A stretch of DNA of 64,000 bases from Blastococcus sp. HT6-4 (lineage in GTDB: Bacteria; Actinomycetota; Actinomycetes; Mycobacteriales; Geodermatophilaceae), in contig NZ_CP155551.1 of NCBI RefSeq assembly GCF_039679125.1, forward strand, positions 2,728,001-2,792,000, read 5' to 3'. Every line of letters begins with the position of its first letter. Within the stretch, counting starts at the first letter, position 1. A program made the position numbers and the translations under genes. Below the pieces are notes generated by a model. That model searched no databases. It had not been told where the DNA came from and saw nothing but the letters and a program-made list of their open reading frames with translations. Of this stretch, positions 45,218 to 54,672 are shown in pieces.

Positions 45218-45649
45218 GTGCGCGCGGTGGTGAGTCGGGTCAGTACAGCGGCTGTAGCGGTCGACGGGGTCGTCGTCGGCGAGATCGGCGCCGGACTGCT
45301 GTCACTGGTCGGCGTGGGTCACGACGACGGCGCCGGGGCGGCCCGGGCGCTGGCCCGGAAGATCCACGAGCTGCGCATCTTCCCCGGCGGCGGCGGCGCC
45401 GTCTCCGCCGCCGACCTCGGACTCCCCGTGCTGGTGGTCAGCCAGTTCACCCTCTACGCCGACACCCGCAAGGGACGGCGCCCGTCCTGGCAGGACGCCG
45501 CGCCCGGCGAGGTTGCCGAGCCGCTGGTCGACGAGGTGGTCGCCGAACTGCGCCGCCGCGGCGCGACGGTAGCCACGGGCCGGTTCGGCGCCGCCATGCA
45601 GGTCTCGTCGGTCAACGAGGGGCCGATGACCCTGCTGCTGGAGGTCTGA
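45218..45649 (+). CDS. dtd: D-aminoacyl-tRNA deacylase
   Basis: Removes D-amino acids mis-attached to tRNA. The 143-aa length is normal. It starts [17 protein letters not shown] and carries the catalytic [19 protein letters not shown] segment and the C-terminal NEGPMT motif (canonical NxGPxT). The GTG at 45218 lacks a ribosome-binding site and a -10-like hexamer lies 6 nt upstream. It precedes the SigB-like gene. Confidence 0.94.
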   Translation: MRAVVSRVSTAAVAVDGVVVGEIGAGLLSLVGVGHDDGAGAARALARKIHELRIFPGGGGAVSAADLGLPVLVVSQFTLYADTRKGRRPSWQDAAPGEVAEPLVDEVVAELRRRGATVATGRFGAAMQVSSVNEGPMTLLLEV

Positions 45650-45754
45650 CCCGCGGCGGCCTGTCGCACAAATGACATGTCTGGGCTTCGGCCGCCCGGG
45701 TATCCCCGTGACCGAAGACACTTCCTGTCGGTTTCCTGTGAACAGTGGGTTCCT

Positions 45755-45781
45755 GGAACACCAGGCCCCCGGGTGACCGTT
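45755..45781 (+). promoter_or_regulatory. sigB: Possible ECF-type promoter upstream of the SigB-like gene
   Basis: GGAAC (45755-45759) and GTT (45779-45781) with a 19-nt spacer resemble SigE/SigH/SigR-type promoters. The GGAAC is half of a GTTCC-T-GGAAC palindrome. Mycobacterial sigB is driven by such ECF sigmas. Confidence 0.4.
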
Positions 45782-45930
45782 GTGCACTACGTACCACACC
45801 GGACAGAACAGGGCGGGACCGGCCGGTGACCCCGTAGCCCCGTGGCCCCGCCCCACGCCTGGATGACGATCCGCCGCCCGTTGATGCCCGGCGGATGCAT
45901 CCGAACCGAAGGCAAGGACGAAGACCCACC

Positions 45931-46917
<987 letters not shown>

Positions 46918-46925
46918 GCGAGCCC

Positions 46926-46964
46926 GACGAGAGCCCGCCCCCTGTCCGGGGGCGGGCTCTCGTC
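46926..46964 (+). terminator. Strong bidirectional hairpin between sigB and the convergent methyltransferase gene
   Basis: Perfect 17-bp stem, arms 46926-46942 and 46948-46964, with a TGTCC loop. It begins 8 nt after sigB and ends 2 nt before the stop of the convergent gene, so it can serve both. Confidence 0.85.
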
Positions 46965-46966
46965 GT

Positions 46967-47563
46967 CTAGGCCCGCAGGCCCAGGCGGTACCACTGCGGC
47001 GCCGTCCTGTTCAGCGGCCAGCCCAGCCCCGCGGTGTCGGCGGGCTCGACCGCCAGCAGCTGCCAGCCGCCGAACGCCACCTCGACGTCGGCCCGCGACA
47101 CACCCCCCACAGCGGAGCGCAGGGGTGTCGGCCCGAAGGCCAGCACCAGCAGGGTGGCGCCCGGTTCCGCGAGCGCGGAGACGCCCTCGCCCTCGGCGTG
47201 CCGCTGCGCGACGTCCAGCCCCTGGAAGCAGCCGACGTCGAGGAAGAAGTCGAACGCGCCCAGGTCGCTCGCGGGAAGGGCGGTCACGTCGCCCACCACG
47301 AACCGCACACCGGGGACCGCCGCCCGCCGCGCCCCCTCGATCGCCCGCGGGACGTCGTCGATGCCGACCGCCTCCCACCCCCGCCGCGCGAGCTCGCAGG
47401 TGTACTGCCCCCGCCCGCAGCCGAGATCCAGGGCGCGGCCGGGCGGACGTGGCCGCGCCGCCTCCTCGCGGTCCAGCAGGGCCCCGATGCTCGCCGCGGC
47501 CGCAGCTCCGTAGCGCTCCCAGGGCGTGAACCCCAGGCGGTAGGCGAGGGCGTACCGGGGCAT
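46967..47563 (-). CDS. Class I SAM-dependent methyltransferase
   Basis: 198-aa methyltransferase. The SAM-binding motif I is RALDLGCGRGQYTCELARRG, followed by GIDDVPRAIEGAR, the motif II-like GDVTAL and FDFFLDVGCFQGL. The start MPRYALAYRLGFTPWERYG fits small stand-alone members. The substrate is unknown. It is convergent with sigB across a shared terminator. Confidence 0.88.
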   Translation of the reverse strand: MPRYALAYRLGFTPWERYGAAAAASIGALLDREEAARPRPPGRALDLGCGRGQYTCELARRGWEAVGIDDVPRAIEGARRAAVPGVRFVVGDVTALPASDLGAFDFFLDVGCFQGLDVAQRHAEGEGVSALAEPGATLLVLAFGPTPLRSAVGGVSRADVEVAFGGWQLLAVEPADTAGLGWPLNRTAPQWYRLGLRA

Positions 47564-47667
47564 CGCCGACCTCCCGGCTGACGTGGCACACGCCCCGCAC
47601 CGGGGCGTCCCGGTGATTCCAGCACCGCGCGGCCCGGGCGACCAGCAGCCGCCGCGCGGCTCGACGG

Positions 47668-50379
47668 TCAGACCGGGCTGCGCATCCTCCGGGGGCCCGG
47701 GTCGACGCGGGCCGTGGGCGGCCCGACCAGGGCGGCGCCGCCGGCCACCACCAGCGACCGGCCACCGTGCCAGGGGTTGGCCGGGCCGACGATCACCGGC
47801 TCCAGCGTCAGCCGCAGCACCTCCGGCAGGTCGTCGGCCAGGCGCGCGACCCGGAGGAGCAGGTCCTCGAGCGCGGCGAGGTCGACCGGCTCGGACCCCC
47901 GGTAGCCGTTGAGCAGCGGGAACGCCCGCGGGGCGCGCACCAGCTCGGCGGCGTCCAGATCGGTGAGGGGCAGGGTGCGGAAGGCGCGGTCGCCGAGCAG
48001 GTCGGTGGCCACTCCTCCGACGCCGAAGCTGACCAGCGCGCCGAACGACGGGTCGTCGACGATCTCCACGACGGTCGCCACGCCCGGGGCCGCCATCTCC
48101 TGCACGATCACCGGGTCACCCGAGGGGATGGCGGCGAACGCGGTGCGGACGGCCTCGGCGTCGGCGAGGTCCAGCCGCACCCCGCCCAGGTCAGACCGGT
48201 GCCGCAGCCACGGGGCCGTCGACTTCAGCACCACCGGGTAGCCGATCTTCTCCGCGGCCACGACCGCGGCCTCGGCGTCGGCGACCGTGCGGGTGCCCAG
48301 CAGGGGCACGCCGTACGCGGCGAGCAGGCCCAGCAGCTCGTCGTCGGTGAGCTCCCGGCCCCCGGGCGACTCCGCCAGCACGCCGCGCACGATCCGCTGC
48401 GCCGCCGCCTCGTCGACGTCGGGGAGCTCGGGCAGCTCGCCCACCGGCCGGCGTCGCCACCGGGCGTACTCGGTGGCCTTCGCCAGGGCGATGACGGCGC
48501 GCTCCGGGGTGCTGTAGGACGGCACGGACCCGCGCCCCGGCATGCCGTGCTCGTCGGTGACGGCCAGCTCGGGCGGGATGCCCTCGGTGGACAGGAAGCT
48601 CGCGACGATCGGCTTGTCCGAGCCCACCGACACCTCGCGCAGCGCCGGCCCGTACTCCTGCGACCCGCCCATGAGCGGCGGCAGGAAGACGGCGACCACC
48701 GCGTCAACCCGGTCGTCGTCGACCGCGGCCTGCAACGCGTCCCGGAACGCCTCGGGACCGCCGGCCACGCCGATGTCCACGGGCGCCTCGTGCGCCAGCG
48801 CCATGCCCTCCTCGAGCACCGCGTCGGCGACCAGCACGCCGATCGCGGTGGAGTTGCCGACCACCGCCACCCGGTCCCCGGGCGGGAGCGGCTGGTGGGC
48901 CAGCAGGGTGCCGACGTCGAACAGCTGGGCGACGGTCTCCACCCGGATGACGCCGGCGGAGGCGAACAGCGCCGCCACCGACTGCTCGGGCACGGCGACG
49001 GAGGTCCCGGCCAGCCCGGGGGTGACCCCGACGTGCCGGCCGCTCTTCACCGCCACCACCGGCTTCGTGCGCCCGACGGTGCGCGCCAGCCGGGCGAACT
49101 TGCGCGGGTTGCCGAAGCTCTCCAGGTGCAGCAGCACCACCTCGGTGCCCGGGTCGGTGGACCAGTACTGCAGCAGGTCGTTGCCGCTGACGTCGGCGCG
49201 GTTGCCGGCCGAGACGAACGTGGACAACCCGATCCCCCGGCTGCGGGCCCGTTCGAGCAGCGCGACGCCAAGGGCGCCCGACTGCGCGAAGAACCCGACC
49301 CGGCCGCGGCCGGGCACCATCGGGGCGAGGCTGGCGTTCAGCCGCACCTCGGGGTCGGTGTTCACGATGCCGAGGCAGTTGGGGCCCACCACCCGCATGC
49401 CCGACGCCCGTGCCGCGGCGACGAGCTGCCGCTCGGCCGCCCGCCCCTCCGGGCCTGCCTCGCCGAAGCCGCCGGAGATCACCACCAGCCCGCGCACGCG
49501 CTTGCGCCGGCATGCCTCGACGACACCGGCGACCTCGTCGGCCGGCACGGCCAGGATCGCGAGGTCGAGGTCGTCGGGGATGGACTCGATGTCCGCGTGG
49601 GCCGGCACCCCGCGGACGTGCCGGGTACCCGGGTTCACCGGGTAGACGGGGCCGGCGAACCCGTAGTCCAGCAGGTGCCGCAGGACCGCGTTGCCGATCT
49701 TGCCGGCGTCGTTGCTGGCGCCGACCACGGCCACCGACGACGGCGTGAGCAGCCGGCCGATCGACCGCGACTCGCTGCGCTGCTCGCGCTCGTAGGCGAC
49801 GGCGAGGGCGTCCTCGGTCTGCTCGATCGGGAAGGTCAGGTGGACCACGCCGTCCTCGTAGGACCGCTCGGCCTTGTATCCGGCGTCCCGGAAGACCCGC
49901 ACCATCTTGCTGTTCTGCGCGAGCACCTCGGCGACGAACCGCTTGATCCCGCGCTCCCGGGCGGCGGCGGCGAGGTGCTCGAGGAGCACCGACCCGAGGC
50001 CGCGGCCCTGGTGGGCGTCCTCGACGAGGAAGGCCACCTCGGCGTCGTCGGTGCCGGGGTACCGGTCGTACCGGCCGACCCCGATGATCTGGTCGCCGAG
50101 CAGGACGACGAAGGCCACGCGCTGGTCGTGGTCGACGTGGGTGAAGCGGTGCAGGTCCCGGTCGGAGAGCCGCTTCATCGGACCGAAGAACCGGTAGTAG
50201 CGGGTCTGGTCGCTGCTGCGGTCCATGAGGCCGTTGAGGGCCTCGGCGTCGTCGGGGCAGATCGGCCGCAGGTGCACCGTGCCGCCGTCGGCGGCGACGA
50301 TGTCGGCCTCCCAGCCCGGCGGAGGGGTCGGGTTCTGCTCCTCGTCGGGGACGGGGGCGGAGCGGGTGGGCTCAGTCAC
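47668..50379 (-). CDS. GNAT acetyltransferase fused to an acyl-CoA synthetase (ADP-forming)-like domain, Pat-type
   Basis: 903-aa bifunctional protein. The N-terminal GNAT domain (about 25-175) has the acetyl-CoA loop DAHQGRGLGSVLLE. Next come a CoA-binding Rossmann domain (SVAVVGASNDAGKIGNAVLRHL), a succinyl-CoA-ligase-like domain (FFAQSGALGVALL) and an ATP-grasp domain (about 690-880). The order (GNAT first) matches actinobacterial lysine acetyltransferases of the Pat/Acs-acetylating group, but no cyclic-nucleotide domain is present. The SHTGA-type catalytic His segment of active ADP-forming synthetases is replaced (VTPGLAG), so the ligase half is probably non-catalytic. It overlaps acuC by 8 nt. 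Confidence 0.9.
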   Translation of the reverse strand: MTEPTRSAPVPDEEQNPTPPPGWEADIVAADGGTVHLRPICPDDAEALNGLMDRSSDQTRYYRFFGPMKRLSDRDLHRFTHVDHDQRVAFVVLLGDQIIGVGRYDRYPGTDDAEVAFLVEDAHQGRGLGSVLLEHLAAAARERGIKRFVAEVLAQNSKMVRVFRDAGYKAERSYEDGVVHLTFPIEQTEDALAVAYEREQRSESRSIGRLLTPSSVAVVGASNDAGKIGNAVLRHLLDYGFAGPVYPVNPGTRHVRGVPAHADIESIPDDLDLAILAVPADEVAGVVEACRRKRVRGLVVISGGFGEAGPEGRAAERQLVAAARASGMRVVGPNCLGIVNTDPEVRLNASLAPMVPGRGRVGFFAQSGALGVALLERARSRGIGLSTFVSAGNRADVSGNDLLQYWSTDPGTEVVLLHLESFGNPRKFARLARTVGRTKPVVAVKSGRHVGVTPGLAGTSVAVPEQSVAALFASAGVIRVETVAQLFDVGTLLAHQPLPPGDRVAVVGNSTAIGVLVADAVLEEGMALAHEAPVDIGVAGGPEAFRDALQAAVDDDRVDAVVAVFLPPLMGGSQEYGPALREVSVGSDKPIVASFLSTEGIPPELAVTDEHGMPGRGSVPSYSTPERAVIALAKATEYARWRRRPVGELPELPDVDEAAAQRIVRGVLAESPGGRELTDDELLGLLAAYGVPLLGTRTVADAEAAVVAAEKIGYPVVLKSTAPWLRHRSDLGGVRLDLADAEAVRTAFAAIPSGDPVIVQEMAAPGVATVVEIVDDPSFGALVSFGVGGVATDLLGDRAFRTLPLTDLDAAELVRAPRAFPLLNGYRGSEPVDLAALEDLLLRVARLADDLPEVLRLTLEPVIVGPANPWHGGRSLVVAGGAALVGPPTARVDPGPRRMRSPV

Positions 50380-51553
50380 GGGGGTCGTCCGGGTCGAGGC
50401 CGAAGTAGGGGAAGCTCGCGCGGCGGGTCCGCATAATCGCCCGGTCGACGCGGGACTCGGTGAACGCGTCCCAGCGGGAGAAGCCGGTGTACCCGCCCTC
50501 GGTCATGTGCGTGGGTGGTCGTGCCCTGAGCCCTCTGCGGAGGACGTCCTCGCGCCAGGACTCCGGGATCTCGGTGGCCGGGTCCAGCGGGGTGCCGCTC
50601 ACCTCCGCGAGCAGGTGCGTCCAGGCGCGGGGCACGCAGCGCACCAGGCCGTAGCCCCCGCCGCCGAGGGCGATCCAGCGCCCGTCGCAGAGCTGGTGGG
50701 CCAGCTCGTGCATGGCCTTGTAGCTCGCCCGCTGCCCGTCGACGGTCAGGGCGAGGTCGGCGAGCGGGTCCTCGTGGTGGGCGTCGCAACCGCACTGGGT
50801 CACCAGGATCTGCGGCTCGAAGGCCTTCAGCACGCTGGGGACGACGGCGCTGAACGCCCGCAGCCACGCCGAGTCGTCGGTGCCGTTGGGCAGCGCGAGG
50901 TTCACCGCGCTGCCCAGCGCCTTGTCGGGGTCGCCGGTCTCCTCCGGGTAGCCGGTGCCCGGGAAGAGGGTGAGCGGGGTCTGGTGGATGCTCACCGTCA
51001 GGACGCGGGGGTCGTCGTAGAAGGCGGCCTGGACGCCGTCGCCGTGGTGGACGTCGAGGTCGACGTAGGCGATCCGTTCGTACCCCTGCTTCAGCAGCCA
51101 GGCGATGGCGACGGCGGCGTCGTTGAAGACGCAGAACCCGGAGGCGTTCGCGCGCATGGCGTGGTGCAGGCCGCCGGAGATGTTCACGGCGTGCTGGGCG
51201 GCGCCGCTGTGCACCTGCTGGGCGGCGAGCACGCTGCCGCCGGTGATCAGGGCGGCGGCGGCGTACATCCCCGGGAAGATGGGGTTGTCCGGCGTGCCGA
51301 GGCCGTGGCCGATGTCGGGGACGGCCGGCGCCTGCCGCACCGCCTCGAGGTAGAGCGGGTCGTGCACGAGGGTGAGCAACTCCTCGTCCGCGGGCGTGGG
51401 CTTGAGCACCTGCAGCCGGTCGGTGGCCAGCACGCCGAGGCCGTCGGCCAGCCGCATGGTCAGGTCCAGCCGGACCGGGTGCAGCGGGTGGTCCCCGCCC
51501 ATCGTGTAGCCGAGCAGCGCGTCGTCCCAGACGACGGCGACCGAGTCGCTCAT
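50372..51553 (-). CDS. acuC: Acetoin utilization protein AcuC, class I-like lysine deacetylase
   Basis: Zn-dependent histone-deacetylase-fold enzyme, 393 aa, which in Bacillus reverses acetylation of acetyl-CoA synthetase. Catalytic features are GGLHHAMRANASGFCVFND (the His-His pair), YVDLDVHHGDGVQAAFYDD with the zinc Asp/His, TVSIHQTPLTLFPGTG, CGCDAHHEDPLADL (zinc Asp) and the GGGGYG loop. The ATG at 51553 has GGGGGAGG upstream. Its stop overlaps the start of the Pat-type acetyltransferase (GTGACTGA), so the eraser and the writer of acetylation are co-translated. Confidence 0.94.
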   Translation of the reverse strand: MSDSVAVVWDDALLGYTMGGDHPLHPVRLDLTMRLADGLGVLATDRLQVLKPTPADEELLTLVHDPLYLEAVRQAPAVPDIGHGLGTPDNPIFPGMYAAAALITGGSVLAAQQVHSGAAQHAVNISGGLHHAMRANASGFCVFNDAAVAIAWLLKQGYERIAYVDLDVHHGDGVQAAFYDDPRVLTVSIHQTPLTLFPGTGYPEETGDPDKALGSAVNLALPNGTDDSAWLRAFSAVVPSVLKAFEPQILVTQCGCDAHHEDPLADLALTVDGQRASYKAMHELAHQLCDGRWIALGGGGYGLVRCVPRAWTHLLAEVSGTPLDPATEIPESWREDVLRRGLRARPPTHMTEGGYTGFSRWDAFTESRVDRAIMRTRRASFPYFGLDPDDPRD

Positions 51554-51684
51554 GGCCCTCCCCCTGCCGGCGTCCGGCCGGTGGCCGGGCGCACCTGCCC
51601 GGGCCGGACGCTACCGGGTGCGCGGCGGCCGAGCCGGTCGTCGGCCCGGGCCTCGGGTGGGGCCCTGCCCGTGACCTCGCCCCG

Positions 51685-51690
51685 TAGACT
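51685..51690 (+). promoter_or_regulatory. ideR: -10 element of ideR
   Basis: TAGACT, 24 nt before the GTG at 51715; the short leader contains the ribosome-binding site GGAGGAGT (51703-51710). Confidence 0.55.
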
Positions 51691-51714
51691 GGCCGCCGAC
51701 ACGGAGGAGTACCT

Positions 51715-52440
51715 GTGAACGACCTGATCGACACCACGGAGATGTACCTCCGGACCATCTTCGAACTGGAGGAGGAGGGCATCGTCCCTCTCCGCGCCCG
51801 GATCGCCGAGCGCCTCCACCAGAGCGGCCCGACGGTGAGCCAGACCGTCGCCCGCATGGAGCGCGACGGCCTGCTCACCGTCGAGGGCGACCGGCACCTG
51901 CAGCTCTCCGACGTGGGCCGGCAGCTGGCCACGGCGGTCATGCGCAAGCACCGCCTGGCCGAGTGCCTGCTGGTGGACGTCATCGGCCTGGACTACGCCG
52001 ACGTCCACGAGGAGGCCTGCCGCTGGGAGCACGTGATGAGCGAGGCCGTCGAGCGCCGGCTGCTGTCGCTGCTCGGCAACCCGACGGTCTCCCCGTTCGG
52101 CAACCCCATCCCCGGCCTCGAGGCGCTGCGCGGGGACGAACCCGTGGGCGGCGAGACCGCGGCGGTCCTCGACTCCCTGACGCTGCTGTCGACGACGGCC
52201 ACCGGCGAGGGCCGTCCGGTCGTCGTCCGGCGGATCAGCGAGCAGCTCCAGGAGAACGCCGAGCTGCTGCGCGCCCTGGCCGACCACGGCGTCCGCCCGG
52301 GAGCGACCATGACGGCGCAGCTGGCCGAGGGCTCGGTGAGCCTCGACGGCTACGTGCTGCCGGTCGGCGTCGCCCAGCACATGTTCGTCAGCGCGGTCGA
52401 CGAGGAGCTGACCCCGCTCGAGGCCGCGCCGCGCCTCTGA
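51715..52440 (+). CDS. ideR: Iron-dependent transcriptional repressor IdeR (DtxR family)
   Basis: Fe2+-activated repressor of iron uptake genes. The 241-aa protein has a winged helix (LRARIAERLHQSGPTVSQTVARMERDGLL), a dimerisation domain and a C-terminal SH3-like domain. The metal residues fall at exactly the DtxR positions: Met10, Cys102, Glu105, His106 for the primary site and His79, Glu83, His98 for the ancillary site. The GTG at 51715 has a strong GGAGGAG. It lies divergent from acuC and 4.8 kb from sigB; in mycobacteria sigB and ideR are adjacent. Confidence 0.95.
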   Translation: MNDLIDTTEMYLRTIFELEEEGIVPLRARIAERLHQSGPTVSQTVARMERDGLLTVEGDRHLQLSDVGRQLATAVMRKHRLAECLLVDVIGLDYADVHEEACRWEHVMSEAVERRLLSLLGNPTVSPFGNPIPGLEALRGDEPVGGETAAVLDSLTLLSTTATGEGRPVVVRRISEQLQENAELLRALADHGVRPGATMTAQLAEGSVSLDGYVLPVGVAQHMFVSAVDEELTPLEAAPRL

Positions 52441-52578
52441 CGCTCCGGAGACGCCCCGAGGCGGCCGCGGGGTGGCGCCCCGGCCGGGGCGTCCGCGCTG
52501 GCCGGCCGGCCGGGCGGCGCCGGCCACCGGCTCACTACGGTGGGGCGGTCCCCCGCTGCCCCGCGAGAGAAGGCCCCG

Positions 52579-54657
52579 GTGAGCCAGTCCGCTCCGGCCC
52601 CCGCCGACCCGGCCCCCGAGCCGGCCCCCACTCCCTTCCACCGCCTGGCCGACTTCGCCGCCATCCCTCGGATCGGCAACCTGGCGCTCTCCCCGGACGG
52701 CACCCGGCTGGCGGTCTCGCTGCACACGCTCGACCGCGAGCGGAAGAAGTGGCAGTCGGCGCTGTGGGAGGTCGATCCGCAGGGGCGGCAGCCGGCGCGC
52801 CGGCTCACCCGCAGCGCGCCCGGGGAGTCGGCCCCCGCCTGGGCCCCGGACGGCTCGCTGCTGTTCACCTCCGCCCGCCCCGATCCCGCGGCCGCGTCCT
52901 CCGACGAGCCCAGGCCGGCGCTCTGGCGGCTGCCCGCCGGCGGCGGTGAGGCCCGCCCGGCCCTGACCCGTCCCGGCGGGATCGGCTCGTTCACCGTGGC
53001 GGCCGACAGCGGTGACGTGGTGGTCGTCGCCGCCACCATGCCCGGTGGCTCGGACCCCGCCGTCGACGAGGAGCGGCGCAAGGCCCGGGCCGACGCCGGG
53101 GTGTCGGCGATCCTGCACGAGGCCTACCCCGTGCGGTACTGGGACCACGACCTGGGCCCGGCGGCCCCGCACCTGTTCTGGGCGGGGCAGCTGCCGGCCG
53201 AGGAGGACCCGACGGGGCCGGCTCCGGTCGAGCTCCGCGATCTGACGCCGGACGCCCTGCCGCCGAACGGCTCCGGCGACGACGTCGCACTCTCCCCCGA
53301 CGGCCGGCTGCTGGCCCGCGCCGAGGAGGTCCCCGACGGGCCGGCCGGACGGCGCAACCGGCTGGTCCTGATCGAGACGGCCACCGGGGAGAGCCGGGTG
53401 CTGGTCGACGACCCGCTCGCCGACGTCCACGGCGCCGCGTTCTCCCCCGACGGCACGCGGCTGGTGTGCGTTCGCGAGTCGATGTCCTCCTACGCCGAGC
53501 CCCCGGACTACACGCTCCTGCTGGTCGACGTCGCCGAGGGCACCGCCCGGGAGCTGACCGCCGGCTTCGACCGCTGGCCCAGCGCGCCGCAGTTCGCCGC
53601 CGACGGCGCCGCCGTGTACTTCCTGGCCGACGACGACGGCCGGCATGCGCTGTTCCGGGTGCCGGTGGACGGCGGGGACCCGGAACGGCTCACCGGGGAC
53701 GGCGCGTACAGCGAGCTGCAGGTGGCCCGCGACGGCAGCGCCCTGTTCGCCCTGCGCTCGGGCTACGACTCGCCCCCCGTGCCGGTGCGGCTGGACCCGC
53801 GCGCACCGATGCAGGAGCCGGAGCCGCTGCCGAACCCGGGCACGGTGGGTGAGCTGCCCGGGACGGTGCACGAGGTGGCGGCGACCGCCGCCGACGGCAC
53901 GCGGGTGCAGTCCTGGCTGGTGCTCCCGGAGGGCGCCTCGGCGGAGTCGCCGGCGCCGCTGGTGCTCTGGGTCCACGGCGGCCCCCTGATGAGCTGGAAC
54001 TCGTGGTCGTGGCGCTGGTGCCCCTGGGTGCTGGCGGCCCGGGGGTACGCGGTGCTGCTGCCCAACCCGGCGCTGTCGCAGGGGTTCGGCCAGGACTTCG
54101 TCCGTCGCGGCTGGGGCGAGTGGGGCGAGGCCCCCTACGACGACCTGATGGCCGCGGTGGACGCCGCCGAGCAGCGACCGGACATCGACGCCGCCCGCAC
54201 CGCGGCCATGGGCGGCTCCTTCGGCGGCTACATGGCCAACTGGATCGCCACCCGCACCGACCGCTTCCGGGCGATCGTCACCCACGCCAGCCTCTGGAAC
54301 CTGGAGGCGTTCACCGGCACCACGGACGCCGCCTACTACTGGGAGAAGGAGTGGGGCGACCCGTTCACCGAGCCGCGGCGCTACGAGCAGAACTCGCCGC
54401 ACCGGTACGTGGACGCCATCCGCACCCCGATGCTGGTGATCCACGGCGACAAGGACTACCGCGTGCCCATCGGCGAGGCCCTCGCGCTCTGGTACGGGCT
54501 GCAGAAGCGCGGCGTCCCGTCGAAGTTCCTGTACTTCCCGGACGAGAACCACTGGGTGCTGACGCCGGGGAACAGCCAGGTCTGGTACGAGACGGTGCTG
54601 AACTTCCTGGCCGAGCACGTGCTGGGCGAGGAGTGGCAGCGGCCCGAGCTGCTCTGA
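52579..54657 (+). CDS. S9 family serine peptidase (acylaminoacyl-peptidase-like)
   Basis: 692-aa serine peptidase with an N-terminal beta-propeller (about 30-420; WD-like NLALSPDGTRLAVS, DDVALSPDGRLLA, GAAFSPDGTRLV) and a C-terminal alpha/beta hydrolase domain. The catalytic triad is visible: Ser in MGGSFGGYM, Asp in IHGDKDYRVP and His in DENHWVL. There is no signal peptide, so it is cytoplasmic. The GTG at 52579 follows GAGAAGG; a TACGGT -10 lies at 52536-52541. Confidence 0.93.
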   Translation: MSQSAPAPADPAPEPAPTPFHRLADFAAIPRIGNLALSPDGTRLAVSLHTLDRERKKWQSALWEVDPQGRQPARRLTRSAPGESAPAWAPDGSLLFTSARPDPAAASSDEPRPALWRLPAGGGEARPALTRPGGIGSFTVAADSGDVVVVAATMPGGSDPAVDEERRKARADAGVSAILHEAYPVRYWDHDLGPAAPHLFWAGQLPAEEDPTGPAPVELRDLTPDALPPNGSGDDVALSPDGRLLARAEEVPDGPAGRRNRLVLIETATGESRVLVDDPLADVHGAAFSPDGTRLVCVRESMSSYAEPPDYTLLLVDVAEGTARELTAGFDRWPSAPQFAADGAAVYFLADDDGRHALFRVPVDGGDPERLTGDGAYSELQVARDGSALFALRSGYDSPPVPVRLDPRAPMQEPEPLPNPGTVGELPGTVHEVAATAADGTRVQSWLVLPEGASAESPAPLVLWVHGGPLMSWNSWSWRWCPWVLAARGYAVLLPNPALSQGFGQDFVRRGWGEWGEAPYDDLMAAVDAAEQRPDIDAARTAAMGGSFGGYMANWIATRTDRFRAIVTHASLWNLEAFTGTTDAAYYWEKEWGDPFTEPRRYEQNSPHRYVDAIRTPMLVIHGDKDYRVPIGEALALWYGLQKRGVPSKFLYFPDENHWVLTPGNSQVWYETVLNFLAEHVLGEEWQRPELL

Positions 54658-54672
54658 GCGCCGCACCGGTGG

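Noticed and set aside
51554-51714. IdeR iron box between acuC and ideR
   Set aside because: No TTAGGTTAG-type palindrome is visible in the spacer.
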